From assembly GCA_002337605.1 (NCBI GenBank), contig DDGL01000003.1:1063-65062 (forward strand): 64,000 nt of DNA. Direction: 5' to 3'. Shown one piece after another: positions 43,695 to 52,508 of this stretch (the first letter of the stretch is position 1; each line of letters starts with the position of its first letter). The position numbers were made by a program, and so were the translations under genes. This DNA comes from Flavobacteriaceae bacterium UBA1903. GTDB taxonomy: Bacteria; Bacteroidota; Bacteroidia; Flavobacteriales; Flavobacteriaceae. A model generated the notes under the pieces. The model saw only the letters and a program-made list of their open reading frames with translations. It searched no databases and was not told where the DNA came from.

Positions 43695-45251
43695 TTAAGA
43701 CCTATATTTTAGATTTGTGATAAATTGTGTTGCATGTTCTCCATTTAAAAGCTTTGAATTCTCTAAAATTGCCGAGGCAACTTCCTTTCCTAACTGCACA
43801 CCCCATTGGTCATAACTGAAGATATTCCAAACCACTCCCTGCACATATATTTTATGCTCATACAAGGCTATTAAGCTTCCCAGATTTTCGGGTGTTAATT
43901 CTTGAATAAAAAGTGTTGTAGATGGCTTATTACCAGTAAAGGTGTTATACGGTTCTTTTGCATTAAATGGTTTTCCCGTTGCCAAAGCCTCTGTTTGTGC
44001 TAAACAATTGGCCAGTAACATATCATGAAGCTCCAGATTAGAACTTAGTGGATTAGTAAAACAAATAAAGTCTGTTGGGATAATTTTGGTGCCCTGGTGC
44101 AATAGTTGAAAAAATGCATGCTGTGCATTGGTTCCGGTAGCCCCCCAGACAATGCCTCCAGTTTGATATGTTATCGCAGTTCCCGTACGGTCTACACCTT
44201 TACCGTTACTTTCCATAACTGCCTGTTGTAAATAAGGAACTAATTTGTGTAAGGCTTCACAATAAGGAATAACAGCTTCTGTTTCACTGGTGTAAAAGTT
44301 AGCATACCAAATAGAAATAAGTCCCAACATTACAGGAATATTTTCTGAAAAAGGAGCTGTTTCAAAATGTTGATCCATTTGATGCGCTCCCTTTAAGAGT
44401 TTTTCAAAATTCTGGTATCCTATCGCACAACAAACCGAAAGTCCTGCAGCACTCCAAAGTGAAAACCTGCCGCCTACCCAATCCCACATGGGAAATGTTT
44501 TTTCTTCTGAAATTCCAAAAGCAGCAACTTGAGTTGCATTTGTTGAAACCGCAATAAAATGGGTCGCAACAGCTTCCGCAGAGAGTTTTGAACTAAACCA
44601 TTTTTTTACAAATTGAGCATTTGCAAGTGTTTCCTTGGTGGTAAAACTTTTTGAAACTACAACAAACAAGGTGGTTTCCGGGTCCAATATATCCAGGGTA
44701 GCCTGTAGGGCATCACCATCTATATTAGATATAAAATAAAGCTCTACGCCTTTTCTATAATGCTTTAGTGCTTCATACACCATTTCCGGTCCCAAATGGC
44801 TCCCACCAATACCAATATTTACAATCGTATCAATACGTTTTCCCGTTACACCTTTGTAATCCCCATTGTTTACCTGCTCTGAAAACTCCTTCATTTTCTG
44901 AAGACATTGAGCGATCTCAGGTTTCATGGTACTGAAATCCCGCAATGCTGTATGGAGCACTGCCCTATCCTCAGTCTCATTGATTTTTTCTCCTGAAAAC
45001 TGAGCTTTTATCGCTTTTTCTAACTGAACTTCCTCAGCCAGCTGCAGTAATAACTCTCGTGTTTTAGATGTAATCCTGTTTTTTGAAATATCGACAAAAA
45101 AATCATTCCAGGAAATACTGAACTCTTTAGTCCTATGGACATCTTCAGCAAATAATTGGGTAAGGTGAAGGCTTTTAGTGTCCTCATAATGTGCCTGTAA
45201 TGCCTGCCAGGCTTTGGTTTTGGTTGGGTTTATTTTTGGCAACGAAGACAT
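43695..45251 (-). CDS. pgi: Glucose-6-phosphate isomerase
   Basis: Interconverts glucose 6-phosphate and fructose 6-phosphate. The 518-residue protein has VNIGIGGSHLGPEMVYEAL, the sugar-phosphate loop VVVSKSFTTKETLANA, WVGGRFSLWSAAGL, the catalytic Glu/His region YCEALHKLVPYLQQAVMESNGKG and the C-terminal QWGVQLGKEVA. It follows the BadF-kinase/gapA/pfkA cluster in the same direction after a 129-base gap, so it may have its own promoter. Slightly shorter than many PGI proteins of 540-550 residues. Confidence 0.96.
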   Translation of the reverse strand: MSSLPKINPTKTKAWQALQAHYEDTKSLHLTQLFAEDVHRTKEFSISWNDFFVDISKNRITSKTRELLLQLAEEVQLEKAIKAQFSGEKINETEDRAVLHTALRDFSTMKPEIAQCLQKMKEFSEQVNNGDYKGVTGKRIDTIVNIGIGGSHLGPEMVYEALKHYRKGVELYFISNIDGDALQATLDILDPETTLFVVVSKSFTTKETLANAQFVKKWFSSKLSAEAVATHFIAVSTNATQVAAFGISEEKTFPMWDWVGGRFSLWSAAGLSVCCAIGYQNFEKLLKGAHQMDQHFETAPFSENIPVMLGLISIWYANFYTSETEAVIPYCEALHKLVPYLQQAVMESNGKGVDRTGTAITYQTGGIVWGATGTNAQHAFFQLLHQGTKIIPTDFICFTNPLSSNLELHDMLLANCLAQTEALATGKPFNAKEPYNTFTGNKPSTTLFIQELTPENLGSLIALYEHKIYVQGVVWNIFSYDQWGVQLGKEVASAILENSKLLNGEHATQFITNLKYRS

Positions 45252-45380
45252 AGTGAGGTGCGAATTACGAGTTGAAATTTATAAGTTACGAAAGTAGAAA
45301 AACGAAATTAGATATACCATAAAACAGAAACAGAATAACAAAAACAAAAGTACAATCCCTTACATCGTAAAGCTTCTCTC

Positions 45381-46244
45381 CTATTCATAGGTTTTTTTTA
45401 TTGTATTCTGATAGTACGCAACCAACCCATCCATAGGGCGTTGTACTATAGTTCCTAATTGTAAGTTATGTTTGGCAAAACACTGTTCAATAATTGCTTT
45501 GCTGAAATGAGCAATACTCCCAATAAAGTGAATTGGCACCTCACGGGCTTCTGTAAAAGTTAAAATTCTGGCATTGATAAAATTTTCAATTCCTTCTTCG
45601 ATCACCGATTTAAAATACGGTTCTGTAATTTCTCCCGCAAATATAAATTGGGCAAAAGAGGCTAAATAGGCATTAGGATTAGACTTTTGATACAGGCTGT
45701 CTTTTATACTGTCTGGACTTACCTCAAAGGTATTTTCAAACTTTTCAGCTAAGTGCTCAGGCATCTTACCATAAAAAAAGTCTCGTAGCAATTGTTTCCC
45801 ATAATAATTTCCGCTTGCCTCGTCCATGATACTATAGCCCAACGCAGGAATAGGCGCATGGATGGTTGAGCCGTCAAAATAACAACTATTAGAGCCTGTT
45901 CCTAGAATACACACTATTCCAGCTGTGGTGGTTACGGCATAAACTGCGGCGGCCAAATCTTCTCGCACAGTGACCTGAGCATTTACAAACAAGAGCTCTA
46001 AAACTTGCTGCAACCGGCCTCTAGGAGTTTTAGTCCCACATCCCGCTCCATAAAAATCTACCTGGGTTGCATCCATCATTACCTCACGCAGCTCTGGGTT
46101 GTAAAGGATTCGGTTTTCCAGTTCCTCTTTTGGTACGACAGTTGGATTAAGTCCAAGTGTTTGTGTTTGGAGTATTTTTTTTCCTTCGGAATTTAAAAGT
46201 ACCCAGTCACATTTTGTTGAACCTCCGTCTGTGAAAAGAATCAT
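45381..46244 (-). CDS. BadF/BadG-type sugar kinase-like ATPase
   Basis: A 287-residue ASKHA-fold kinase of the BadF/BadG/BcrA/BcrD family. Phosphate 1 motif LFTDGGSTKCDWVLL (residues 3-17), a second phosphate motif (ILGTGSNSCYFDG) and the GYSIMDEASGNYYGKQLL region as in N-acetylglucosamine kinases (NAGK). It lies one base from gapA and downstream of pfkA. NAGK or a glucokinase role is likely from context, since no ROK glucokinase or phosphotransferase gene is nearby; the preference cannot be settled from sequence. Confidence 0.82.
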   Translation of the reverse strand: MILFTDGGSTKCDWVLLNSEGKKILQTQTLGLNPTVVPKEELENRILYNPELREVMMDATQVDFYGAGCGTKTPRGRLQQVLELLFVNAQVTVREDLAAAVYAVTTTAGIVCILGTGSNSCYFDGSTIHAPIPALGYSIMDEASGNYYGKQLLRDFFYGKMPEHLAEKFENTFEVSPDSIKDSLYQKSNPNAYLASFAQFIFAGEITEPYFKSVIEEGIENFINARILTFTEAREVPIHFIGSIAHFSKAIIEQCFAKHNLQLGTIVQRPMDGLVAYYQNTIKKTYE

Positions 46245-46245
46245 A

Positions 46246-47241
46246 TTACAAGTTTGCTGCGTAGGTTGTTAATTCTACTAGTTTTGATGCATACGCATAC
46301 TCATTATCATACCAGGCAATGAGTTTAAAAAAGGTATCGTTTAAGGCTATCCCCGCTTCTGCATCAAAATTACAGGTGTGCGGATTGCTTACAAAATCCT
46401 GAGAAACTACAGCTTTTTCAGTATAACTTACCACTCCCTTATAACTTCCTTCCGAAGCCTTTTTAAAGAGCTTTTTAACCTCCTCATAGCTTGCCGGTTT
46501 TTTAGTACGTACCGTTAAATCTACCACCGAAACATCTACCGTTGGTACTCTAAAAGCCATTCCTGTAAGTTTACCTTCCAGGGCTGGAATAACTTTGGTC
46601 ACTGCAACCGCTGCACCTGTAGTGGTTGGAATTATATTTGCCAGAGCACTACGACCAATTCTATAATTTTTCCGGGAAGGCTGGTCTACCGTGTTTTGTG
46701 TAGCCGTTACCGAATGTACAGTTGTCATTAATCCTTCTACAATTCCTAATTCGTCATCAATAATTTTTGCCAAGGGTGCCAGACAATTTGTAGTACAAGA
46801 AGCGTTGGAGATTATGGTATCACTTGCCTTTAGTTCGGTATGATTAACGCCCATTACAAACATAGGAGCTGTTTTGGAAGGTGCTGAAATCACAACTTTT
46901 TTAGCTCCTGCCTTTAAGTGAGCATCAGCTGTATCCAGTTCTTTAAACACTCCAGTACAGTCTAGTACCATTGTTGCTCCAACTGTATCCCAGGCAAGTT
47001 GTCCTGGATCTTTTTCAGCAGTTACGCGTATTGTTTTTCCGTTAACCACTAAGTTTCCATCTTTTACTGAAACTTCTCCAGGAAATTTCCCGTGTACCGA
47101 ATCGAACTCCAGTAAATATGCTAAGTGATCTACATCCAGTAAATCGTTTACCGCAACTACTTCAACATCATCGCTCTGGGAGGCAATTCTAAAAGCTAGT
47201 CTACCTATTCTCCCAAAGCCGTTTATTCCTATTGTGTTCAT
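46246..47241 (-). CDS. gapA: Glyceraldehyde-3-phosphate dehydrogenase, type I
   Basis: A 331-residue glycolytic enzyme: NAD-binding GINGFGRIGRLAFRIA, acidic D32-type residue in VVAVNDLLD, catalytic Cys in SNASCTTNCLAPLA (about residue 150), the partner His, and the C-terminal WYDNEYAYASKLVEL. Second gene of the pfkA-gapA-kinase cluster, with a 10-base gap from pfkA. Confidence 0.97.
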   Translation of the reverse strand: MNTIGINGFGRIGRLAFRIASQSDDVEVVAVNDLLDVDHLAYLLEFDSVHGKFPGEVSVKDGNLVVNGKTIRVTAEKDPGQLAWDTVGATMVLDCTGVFKELDTADAHLKAGAKKVVISAPSKTAPMFVMGVNHTELKASDTIISNASCTTNCLAPLAKIIDDELGIVEGLMTTVHSVTATQNTVDQPSRKNYRIGRSALANIIPTTTGAAVAVTKVIPALEGKLTGMAFRVPTVDVSVVDLTVRTKKPASYEEVKKLFKKASEGSYKGVVSYTEKAVVSQDFVSNPHTCNFDAEAGIALNDTFFKLIAWYDNEYAYASKLVELTTYAANL

Positions 47242-47251
47242 GTTTTTTCTT

Positions 47252-48238
47252 TTATAACGAGGTAATATCTGCTACCCGTATTAAATCTTTATCTAATTCA
47301 TTTTTACCAGCTAAGGTTTCAGCAAAAGGCACTGCAACAACTTTTCCGTGCCGAATACCAATCATAACATCGCGTTTCCCTTCCAGAAGTGCATCTACGG
47401 CTGCGACCCCTAGTCTGCTTGCCAAAACCCGGTCGTAACAGCTAGGGGCTCCGCCCCGTTGTACATGCCCCAGAACGGTTACTTTTACTTCGTATTCATC
47501 CAGATTTTCACGGATGTATTCTGCCAGCCCTAAAATATTTTTTCCTATTTGGTCACCTTCTGAAACCACTACAATACTAGACGACTTTCCTGCTTTTTTA
47601 CTTCGTTTTAAAGAGGCTACTAACCTGTCTTTCCCTAGATCTTCTTCAGGGATTAATATTTCTTCAGCTCCTGCTCCAATTCCGGCATTTAAGGCTATAT
47701 CTCCAGCATTTCTCCCCATTACTTCTACCAAAAACAGGCGGTTATGAGAATTCGCAGTATCTCTTATTTTATCAATAGCTTCTACCACCGTATTTAATGC
47801 CGTGTCATACCCTATGGTAAAATCGGTTCCATTTATATCATTATCAATGGTGCCAGGTAAACCAATAATAGGAAAGTTAAATTCCTCATTAAAAATCTTG
47901 GCCCCTGTAAAGGTGCCATCGCCACCAATGACAACGAGGGCATCGATAGCTGCATTCTTCAAATTCTGGTGCGCTTTTTCTCTTCCTTCCTTCGTTCTGA
48001 ACTCGTTAGATCGGGCCGATTTCAAAAAAGTGCCTCCTCTATTAATGATGTTTTTTACACTTCTAGGCCCTAATGGCGTAAAGTCATTTTCAATTAAACC
48101 TTGTAAACCACGATATACGCCCACACACTCCAAGTTGTGAGATGTACAACAACGTACTACAGCCCTAATAGCTGCATTCATTCCCGGGGCGTCGCCACCG
48201 CTGGTTAGTACTGCAATTTTCTTAATAGCTCTTGTCAT
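47252..48238 (-). CDS. pfkA: ATP-dependent 6-phosphofructokinase
   Basis: A 328-residue group-A PFK. The active site reads GGDGTFTGA and PGTIDNDINGTD; the Gly residues at the positions that are Asp and Lys in pyrophosphate-dependent enzymes indicate ATP use. MGRNAGDIALNAG, the effector-site region and VLGHVQRGGAPSCYDRVLASRLG are present. First gene of the glycolytic cluster, with a TAnnTTTG element upstream. Confidence 0.97.
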   Translation of the reverse strand: MTRAIKKIAVLTSGGDAPGMNAAIRAVVRCCTSHNLECVGVYRGLQGLIENDFTPLGPRSVKNIINRGGTFLKSARSNEFRTKEGREKAHQNLKNAAIDALVVIGGDGTFTGAKIFNEEFNFPIIGLPGTIDNDINGTDFTIGYDTALNTVVEAIDKIRDTANSHNRLFLVEVMGRNAGDIALNAGIGAGAEEILIPEEDLGKDRLVASLKRSKKAGKSSSIVVVSEGDQIGKNILGLAEYIRENLDEYEVKVTVLGHVQRGGAPSCYDRVLASRLGVAAVDALLEGKRDVMIGIRHGKVVAVPFAETLAGKNELDKDLIRVADITSL

Positions 48239-48308
48239 TCGTGTAAAACTACTCTATTTATGCATTTCGTACAACTTCCATTTTACTACTTTACTAAAAG
48301 TTAAAAGA

Positions 48309-48316
48309 CAAAAATA
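48309..48316 (-). promoter_or_regulatory. -7 element of pfkA
   Basis: Reads TATTTTTG on the minus strand, a full TAnnTTTG match 71 bases before the pfkA start codon, leaving a leader of roughly 60 bases. The -33 TTG was not found at the expected distance. Confidence 0.4.
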
Positions 48317-48457
48317 CGTGTATATACGTATATGCCATTTGGAAATCTCTAGCTATATTTGAAGTGAATTAGTGAATTGTACAACACTACTCTTTTTGTG
48401 GGGATAAAAAGTTTAGTCTGTACAGCTTAAAATAATCACTAAGTTAGGTTTGTTATG

Positions 48458-48486
48458 AGCGTCTCTTCATGAGGCGCTTTTTTTTT
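48458..48486 (+). terminator. Rho-independent terminator on the + strand, without a matching gene
   Basis: AGCGTCTC (48458-48465) pairs with GAGGCGCT (48471-48478) over loop TTCAT, with one G-U pair, followed by nine T's. Both flanking genes run on the minus strand, so this + strand terminator serves no annotated gene; it would suit a small RNA transcribed from about 48380-48480. Confidence 0.65.
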
Positions 48487-48495
48487 GGCCTCACC

Positions 48496-48537
48496 CAGAA
48501 TTGCTGAAAAGCAATTCTGACCTCTCCAGAGGAGAGG
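48496..48537. repeat. Paired hairpins in the 450-bp pfkA/CocE gap
   Basis: The region 48239-48688 has no gene. Besides the + strand terminator it holds two perfect hairpins: CAGAATTGCT (48496-48505) with 48510-48519 around a GAAA tetraloop, and CCTCTCC (48521-48527) with 48531-48537 around AGA. The second resembles the CTCTCC/GGAGAG parts of the 104-bp array units, so the pair may be another dispersed palindromic repeat. Confidence 0.6.
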
Positions 48538-48688
48538 TAGTTTGTATGTTTTTAAACTGAAGGATTACTCCCCTTCTCTTTTTAAGCCTTATAGAAATAG
48601 CATACCGTTATAAGAAGGCTTCTGAAACGCATCTCACATTATTTTCCTGGGGTAGCTTCTTCTCCTTTAGCACCTAAAAAGAGTATTT

Positions 48689-50533
48689 CTAATTAGGAAG
48701 TATTGTAAATTCAATAGAGGAATCGTTGAAGACTTTATGTGTTTGCTTCTTAAAATCGGTTTCTTCAGCTTTAAAGATATTGTCCACATAGGTCTGCGGA
48801 TTTAAATCTATATACGGAAACCAGGTACTTTGCACCTGTATTTGGATTTTGTGTCCCTTTTTAAATGTGTGATGAACATCCTGTAGCTTTATGTTAACTG
48901 AAGTTTTTTCATTCGCTATAAAAGGCTCTGGTTTGCTGAAACTGTTTCGGTATCTTCCCCGTATTACTTCGCTACGAACCATCATGTGGTAGTTACTCAT
49001 TTTAAGGTGGTCCTGAGTTTCCTCGGTGTCTTTCGCATCTGCAGGATAAACATCAATTACCTTTACTACCCAGTCTGCATCGGTTCCTGTGGTGGCTACT
49101 TTCAGCTTCGCATTAATAGCTCCTGCCAGCGTCATATCTTCTGTCAATACAGGGGTTTCAAACACCAAAACATCCGGACGTCTCGCTGCAAATCGCTGAT
49201 CGTCTGTCATAAATTTTCTTGGAGTGAAGACCATTTTAATATCTTCGGAATACGGAACAGGCTTTTTAGGGTCACTTACAAATTCTTCAAAAGTGTAGCT
49301 CCTTTCAGCAACAGGATTGAGACGCTGATTGTTTTGCAGCCAAAACGTTTTTTTAGTCGAATTTTTTGGGGGCCATTCAGTATACTCTTTCCAGGCTAAA
49401 CTCCCTGAGTCGAACATATAGGCTTCAGGTAAATTTGGTGCTCCTTTGCCATTATTTTTCAGGAAATGATTAAAGAACTTCGTTTCAATATTTTTTTGGT
49501 AATCAGTTGAAATATTATCTCCAAAATAGACATTCCCAATGGCTTGTCGTCCTTTGTTTCTAGCCCAATCTCCGTGACTCCAGGGACCAAAAACCATCGT
49601 GTTATAGGTATCACTCCTTTCTTCAATGTTTTTATAGGTTTCAAAAGGACCGTATAGGTCTTCTGCATCAAACAACCCCCCTACTACCATTACTGCTGGC
49701 TTTATATCCTCTAAATGTTGAATAATACCACGTTTCTGCCAGAACGCATCATAATCCGGATGCTCTTTTAGCTGCGTCCAGAAAACGTTATCCTTTTTAT
49801 AGTATTCATCTAAGTTTGAAAGCGGGCCCGCATCTAAGAAAAATTGATATTGATCTTCAGTTCCTAATTCCGGAAAGCTGTACCAGGCTTCTTTGGTAGG
49901 TTTTGTCTTTTCATAACCAAATACCGAAGTCGCTCTCCAATAGCTCAACAAATACGCCCCGTTGTGATGAAAGTCGTCAAAATAGAAGTCGCCAATACAG
50001 GCTTGCGGTGATACCGCTTTTAAAGCGGGGTGTGCATCCAGTAAAGAATAGGTTGCATAAAAACCAGGGTACGAAATTCCCCAGGTTCCTACGTTTCCGT
50101 TGTTATTCGGAATATTCTTTACCAGCCAGTCTATAGAATCGTACGTATCGCTAGCCTCGTCAAATTCTTTTCCTTTTTTATTAGGAATATACGCACGCAT
50201 ATTATCGTAGGTTCCCTCACTCATCCAGCGTCCACGAACATCCTGATAGACTACAATGTAGCCTTCCTTCATCATAAACTCATTAGGGCCAATTTTTGAC
50301 TTAAACTGGTCTTCGCCATACGGTCTGCAGCTGTAAGGAGTTCTTAATAACATGATAGGATATTCCTGCGAAGTATCCTTAGGGGCATACACAGATGTGA
50401 ACAGTTTAGTGCCATCGCGCATGGTAATATACATTTCAGACTTGTTGAAATTATCTTTTACATAATTTTCATCTTGAGCGAACGTAACTCCAAAGAATAG
50501 TAGTGCCAGTAAACCAAAAATTGTTTGTTTCAT
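48689..50533 (-). CDS. CocE/NonD family (S15-like) hydrolase
   Basis: A 614-residue secreted serine hydrolase (signal peptide 1-19). The alpha/beta core shows the nucleophile motif GTWGISYPGFYATYS, Asp in VVGGLFDAEDLYG and His in FGPWSHGDWAR, and the C-terminal third is the jelly-roll domain of X-Pro dipeptidyl-peptidase/cocaine-esterase proteins (HTFKKGHKIQIQVQSTWFP). It may be an acyl hydrolase or a prolyl peptidase. It lies 10 bases after dsbD and ends the five-gene run. Confidence 0.9.
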   Translation of the reverse strand: MKQTIFGLLALLFFGVTFAQDENYVKDNFNKSEMYITMRDGTKLFTSVYAPKDTSQEYPIMLLRTPYSCRPYGEDQFKSKIGPNEFMMKEGYIVVYQDVRGRWMSEGTYDNMRAYIPNKKGKEFDEASDTYDSIDWLVKNIPNNNGNVGTWGISYPGFYATYSLLDAHPALKAVSPQACIGDFYFDDFHHNGAYLLSYWRATSVFGYEKTKPTKEAWYSFPELGTEDQYQFFLDAGPLSNLDEYYKKDNVFWTQLKEHPDYDAFWQKRGIIQHLEDIKPAVMVVGGLFDAEDLYGPFETYKNIEERSDTYNTMVFGPWSHGDWARNKGRQAIGNVYFGDNISTDYQKNIETKFFNHFLKNNGKGAPNLPEAYMFDSGSLAWKEYTEWPPKNSTKKTFWLQNNQRLNPVAERSYTFEEFVSDPKKPVPYSEDIKMVFTPRKFMTDDQRFAARRPDVLVFETPVLTEDMTLAGAINAKLKVATTGTDADWVVKVIDVYPADAKDTEETQDHLKMSNYHMMVRSEVIRGRYRNSFSKPEPFIANEKTSVNIKLQDVHHTFKKGHKIQIQVQSTWFPYIDLNPQTYVDNIFKAEETDFKKQTHKVFNDSSIEFTILPN

Positions 50534-50543
50534 AATTTCTATA

Positions 50544-52508
50544 TTATTGATTTTTAAAAGCCTCTACTCCACTCTTCAACCAGTTTTCATAGGCTTCGGC
50601 ATCTGGATTGTAGTCTTCTGGCTTTACAAGGTTTTTTTCATTGTGATCCATTAAAACGTAATAAGGCTGTGCGTTTGTCTGGTATTTTTTAATCTGAAAA
50701 TCGCTCCATTTATTTCCGATGGTTTTGATTTTCTTGCCTGTTTCAGGACTTACATATTGCTCATCTTCGGGTAATTTACGCTTTTCATCTACATATAGTG
50801 AGATGAGCACAACATCGTTTTTTAAAATTCGCAACACGCCAGGTTCTGGCCAGACGTTCTGTTCCATTTTACGACAATTTACACATGCCCAGCCTGTAAA
50901 ATCTATCATTACAGGTTTATTCACTTCTTTGGCATATTTCAACCCCTTGTCATAGTCGAAAAAATGTAAAATATCGTGTGGTGCCATTAAATGTCCCCCA
51001 TCCGGAAGTTCTTCTCCTCCAAGGGCAGCTGTACCACCACCTAATTTTGAAAACCCCACCCCATACGGCGACTCGCTATATTCTAAAGGGGGTGGGAATG
51101 CGCTTATAAGCTTCAAGGGCGCACCCCAAAGTCCTGGAACCATATACACCACAAAGGACAATGTTAACAGCCCCAGTAAAAGCCTACCGACTGAAATATG
51201 TGTAAGAGGACCATCATGGGGTAATCTTATTTTTCCCAGAAGGTATAGTGCCAGGGCTCCAAAAACAGCGATCCAGATAGCGATAAATACTTCTCTTTCC
51301 AGTAAGTGTAGTTGTAGTACCAGATCTGCTTGTGATAAAAACTTAAAAGCAAATGCAAGCTCCAGGAATCCTAATACTACTTTTACAGTATTTAACCAAC
51401 CACCACTTTTGGGAAGTGAGTTTAACCAGCCTGGGAAGATGGCAAATAAAGTAAATGGTAAAGCTATTGCGAGTGAGAACCCTAACATCCCAATTATGGG
51501 TGCCATTCCTCCTTTTGAGGCTGCTTCTACCAGCAATCCACCTACAATGGGTCCTGTACACGAAAAGGAAACAATTGCAAGTGCTAAAGCCATAAAAAAG
51601 ATTCCCAATATGCCACCTTTATTTGCTTTGTCATCTACTTTATTAGCCCAGGATTGTGGTAGTGTAATCTCAAAGGCTCCTAAGAATGAAATAGCAAACA
51701 CTACTAATAAAAGAAAGAATACTACATTAAACCAAACGGAGGTAGATAACTCGTTGAGTACGTCGGACCCAAATATTGCAGTGACCAATGAGCCTAATAA
51801 CACATAGATTACAATGATAAAAATTCCATACAACACTGCATTTTTAATTCCTACGGCTTTGTTTTTACTTTGTTTTGTAAAGAAACTTACAGTTAAAGGA
51901 ATCATGGGGAATACACATGGCGTCAACAAGGCTGCAAAACCTGAGAAAAATGCTAAAAAGAAAATAGCCCATAATCCCCGGTCGCTCTCATCCTCATCTG
52001 TATCTTCTGCATTTCCAGTATCCTTTTTATCTGCAGAAGCATTTGTTCCTTTGGGAAGATCAAAAGATAGATCTGCCATCTCAAAAATACATTTCTCATC
52101 ATCACACGATTGAAAATCTACGCTAGCCGTAATATTTGTTAGCGATCCATTTAAGCGTTTTATCTTTTGAGTAAACGTTGCCTCTTTTGTAAAGGTGGTC
52201 AATTCCATCTCAAAGACGTTGTCAAACTTTGTTTTACCGGTACTTTCAATTGTTTCACCAATTAATTCAAAGTCTCCGTTCTCATTTTCAAAAGTAAACG
52301 CTGTTGGGATGGGCCCGCCCTCAGGCACAGCTTGTGAGTATAAATACCAACCATCATCTATAACGGCGTTCATGATCAAGTTAAAAGTTCCATCGCCTAA
52401 ATCTTCAACTTCGGTGTTCCATTTAACGGGTTCAAAAATTTGTGAAAAACTCGCAGTACTTATTAGTAGTGAAATAGTAAGTGTAAGTAGAGAAAATACC
52501 TTCTTCAT
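50544..52508 (-). CDS. dsbD: Thiol:disulfide interchange protein DsbD
   Basis: A 654-residue inner-membrane protein passing electrons from the cytosol to the periplasm. Signal peptide, N-terminal DsbD-alpha domain with Cys pair (QSCDDEKCIF), a transmembrane electron-transfer domain of about eight helices starting at residue 180 (with LLTPCVFPMIP and SFSCTGPIVGG), and a C-terminal thioredoxin domain with W-A-C-V-N-C near residue 535. All three Cys pairs are present. It overlaps tilS by four bases. Confidence 0.94.
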   Translation of the reverse strand: MKKVFSLLTLTISLLISTASFSQIFEPVKWNTEVEDLGDGTFNLIMNAVIDDGWYLYSQAVPEGGPIPTAFTFENENGDFELIGETIESTGKTKFDNVFEMELTTFTKEATFTQKIKRLNGSLTNITASVDFQSCDDEKCIFEMADLSFDLPKGTNASADKKDTGNAEDTDEDESDRGLWAIFFLAFFSGFAALLTPCVFPMIPLTVSFFTKQSKNKAVGIKNAVLYGIFIIVIYVLLGSLVTAIFGSDVLNELSTSVWFNVVFFLLLVVFAISFLGAFEITLPQSWANKVDDKANKGGILGIFFMALALAIVSFSCTGPIVGGLLVEAASKGGMAPIIGMLGFSLAIALPFTLFAIFPGWLNSLPKSGGWLNTVKVVLGFLELAFAFKFLSQADLVLQLHLLEREVFIAIWIAVFGALALYLLGKIRLPHDGPLTHISVGRLLLGLLTLSFVVYMVPGLWGAPLKLISAFPPPLEYSESPYGVGFSKLGGGTAALGGEELPDGGHLMAPHDILHFFDYDKGLKYAKEVNKPVMIDFTGWACVNCRKMEQNVWPEPGVLRILKNDVVLISLYVDEKRKLPEDEQYVSPETGKKIKTIGNKWSDFQIKKYQTNAQPYYVLMDHNEKNLVKPEDYNPDAEAYENWLKSGVEAFKNQ

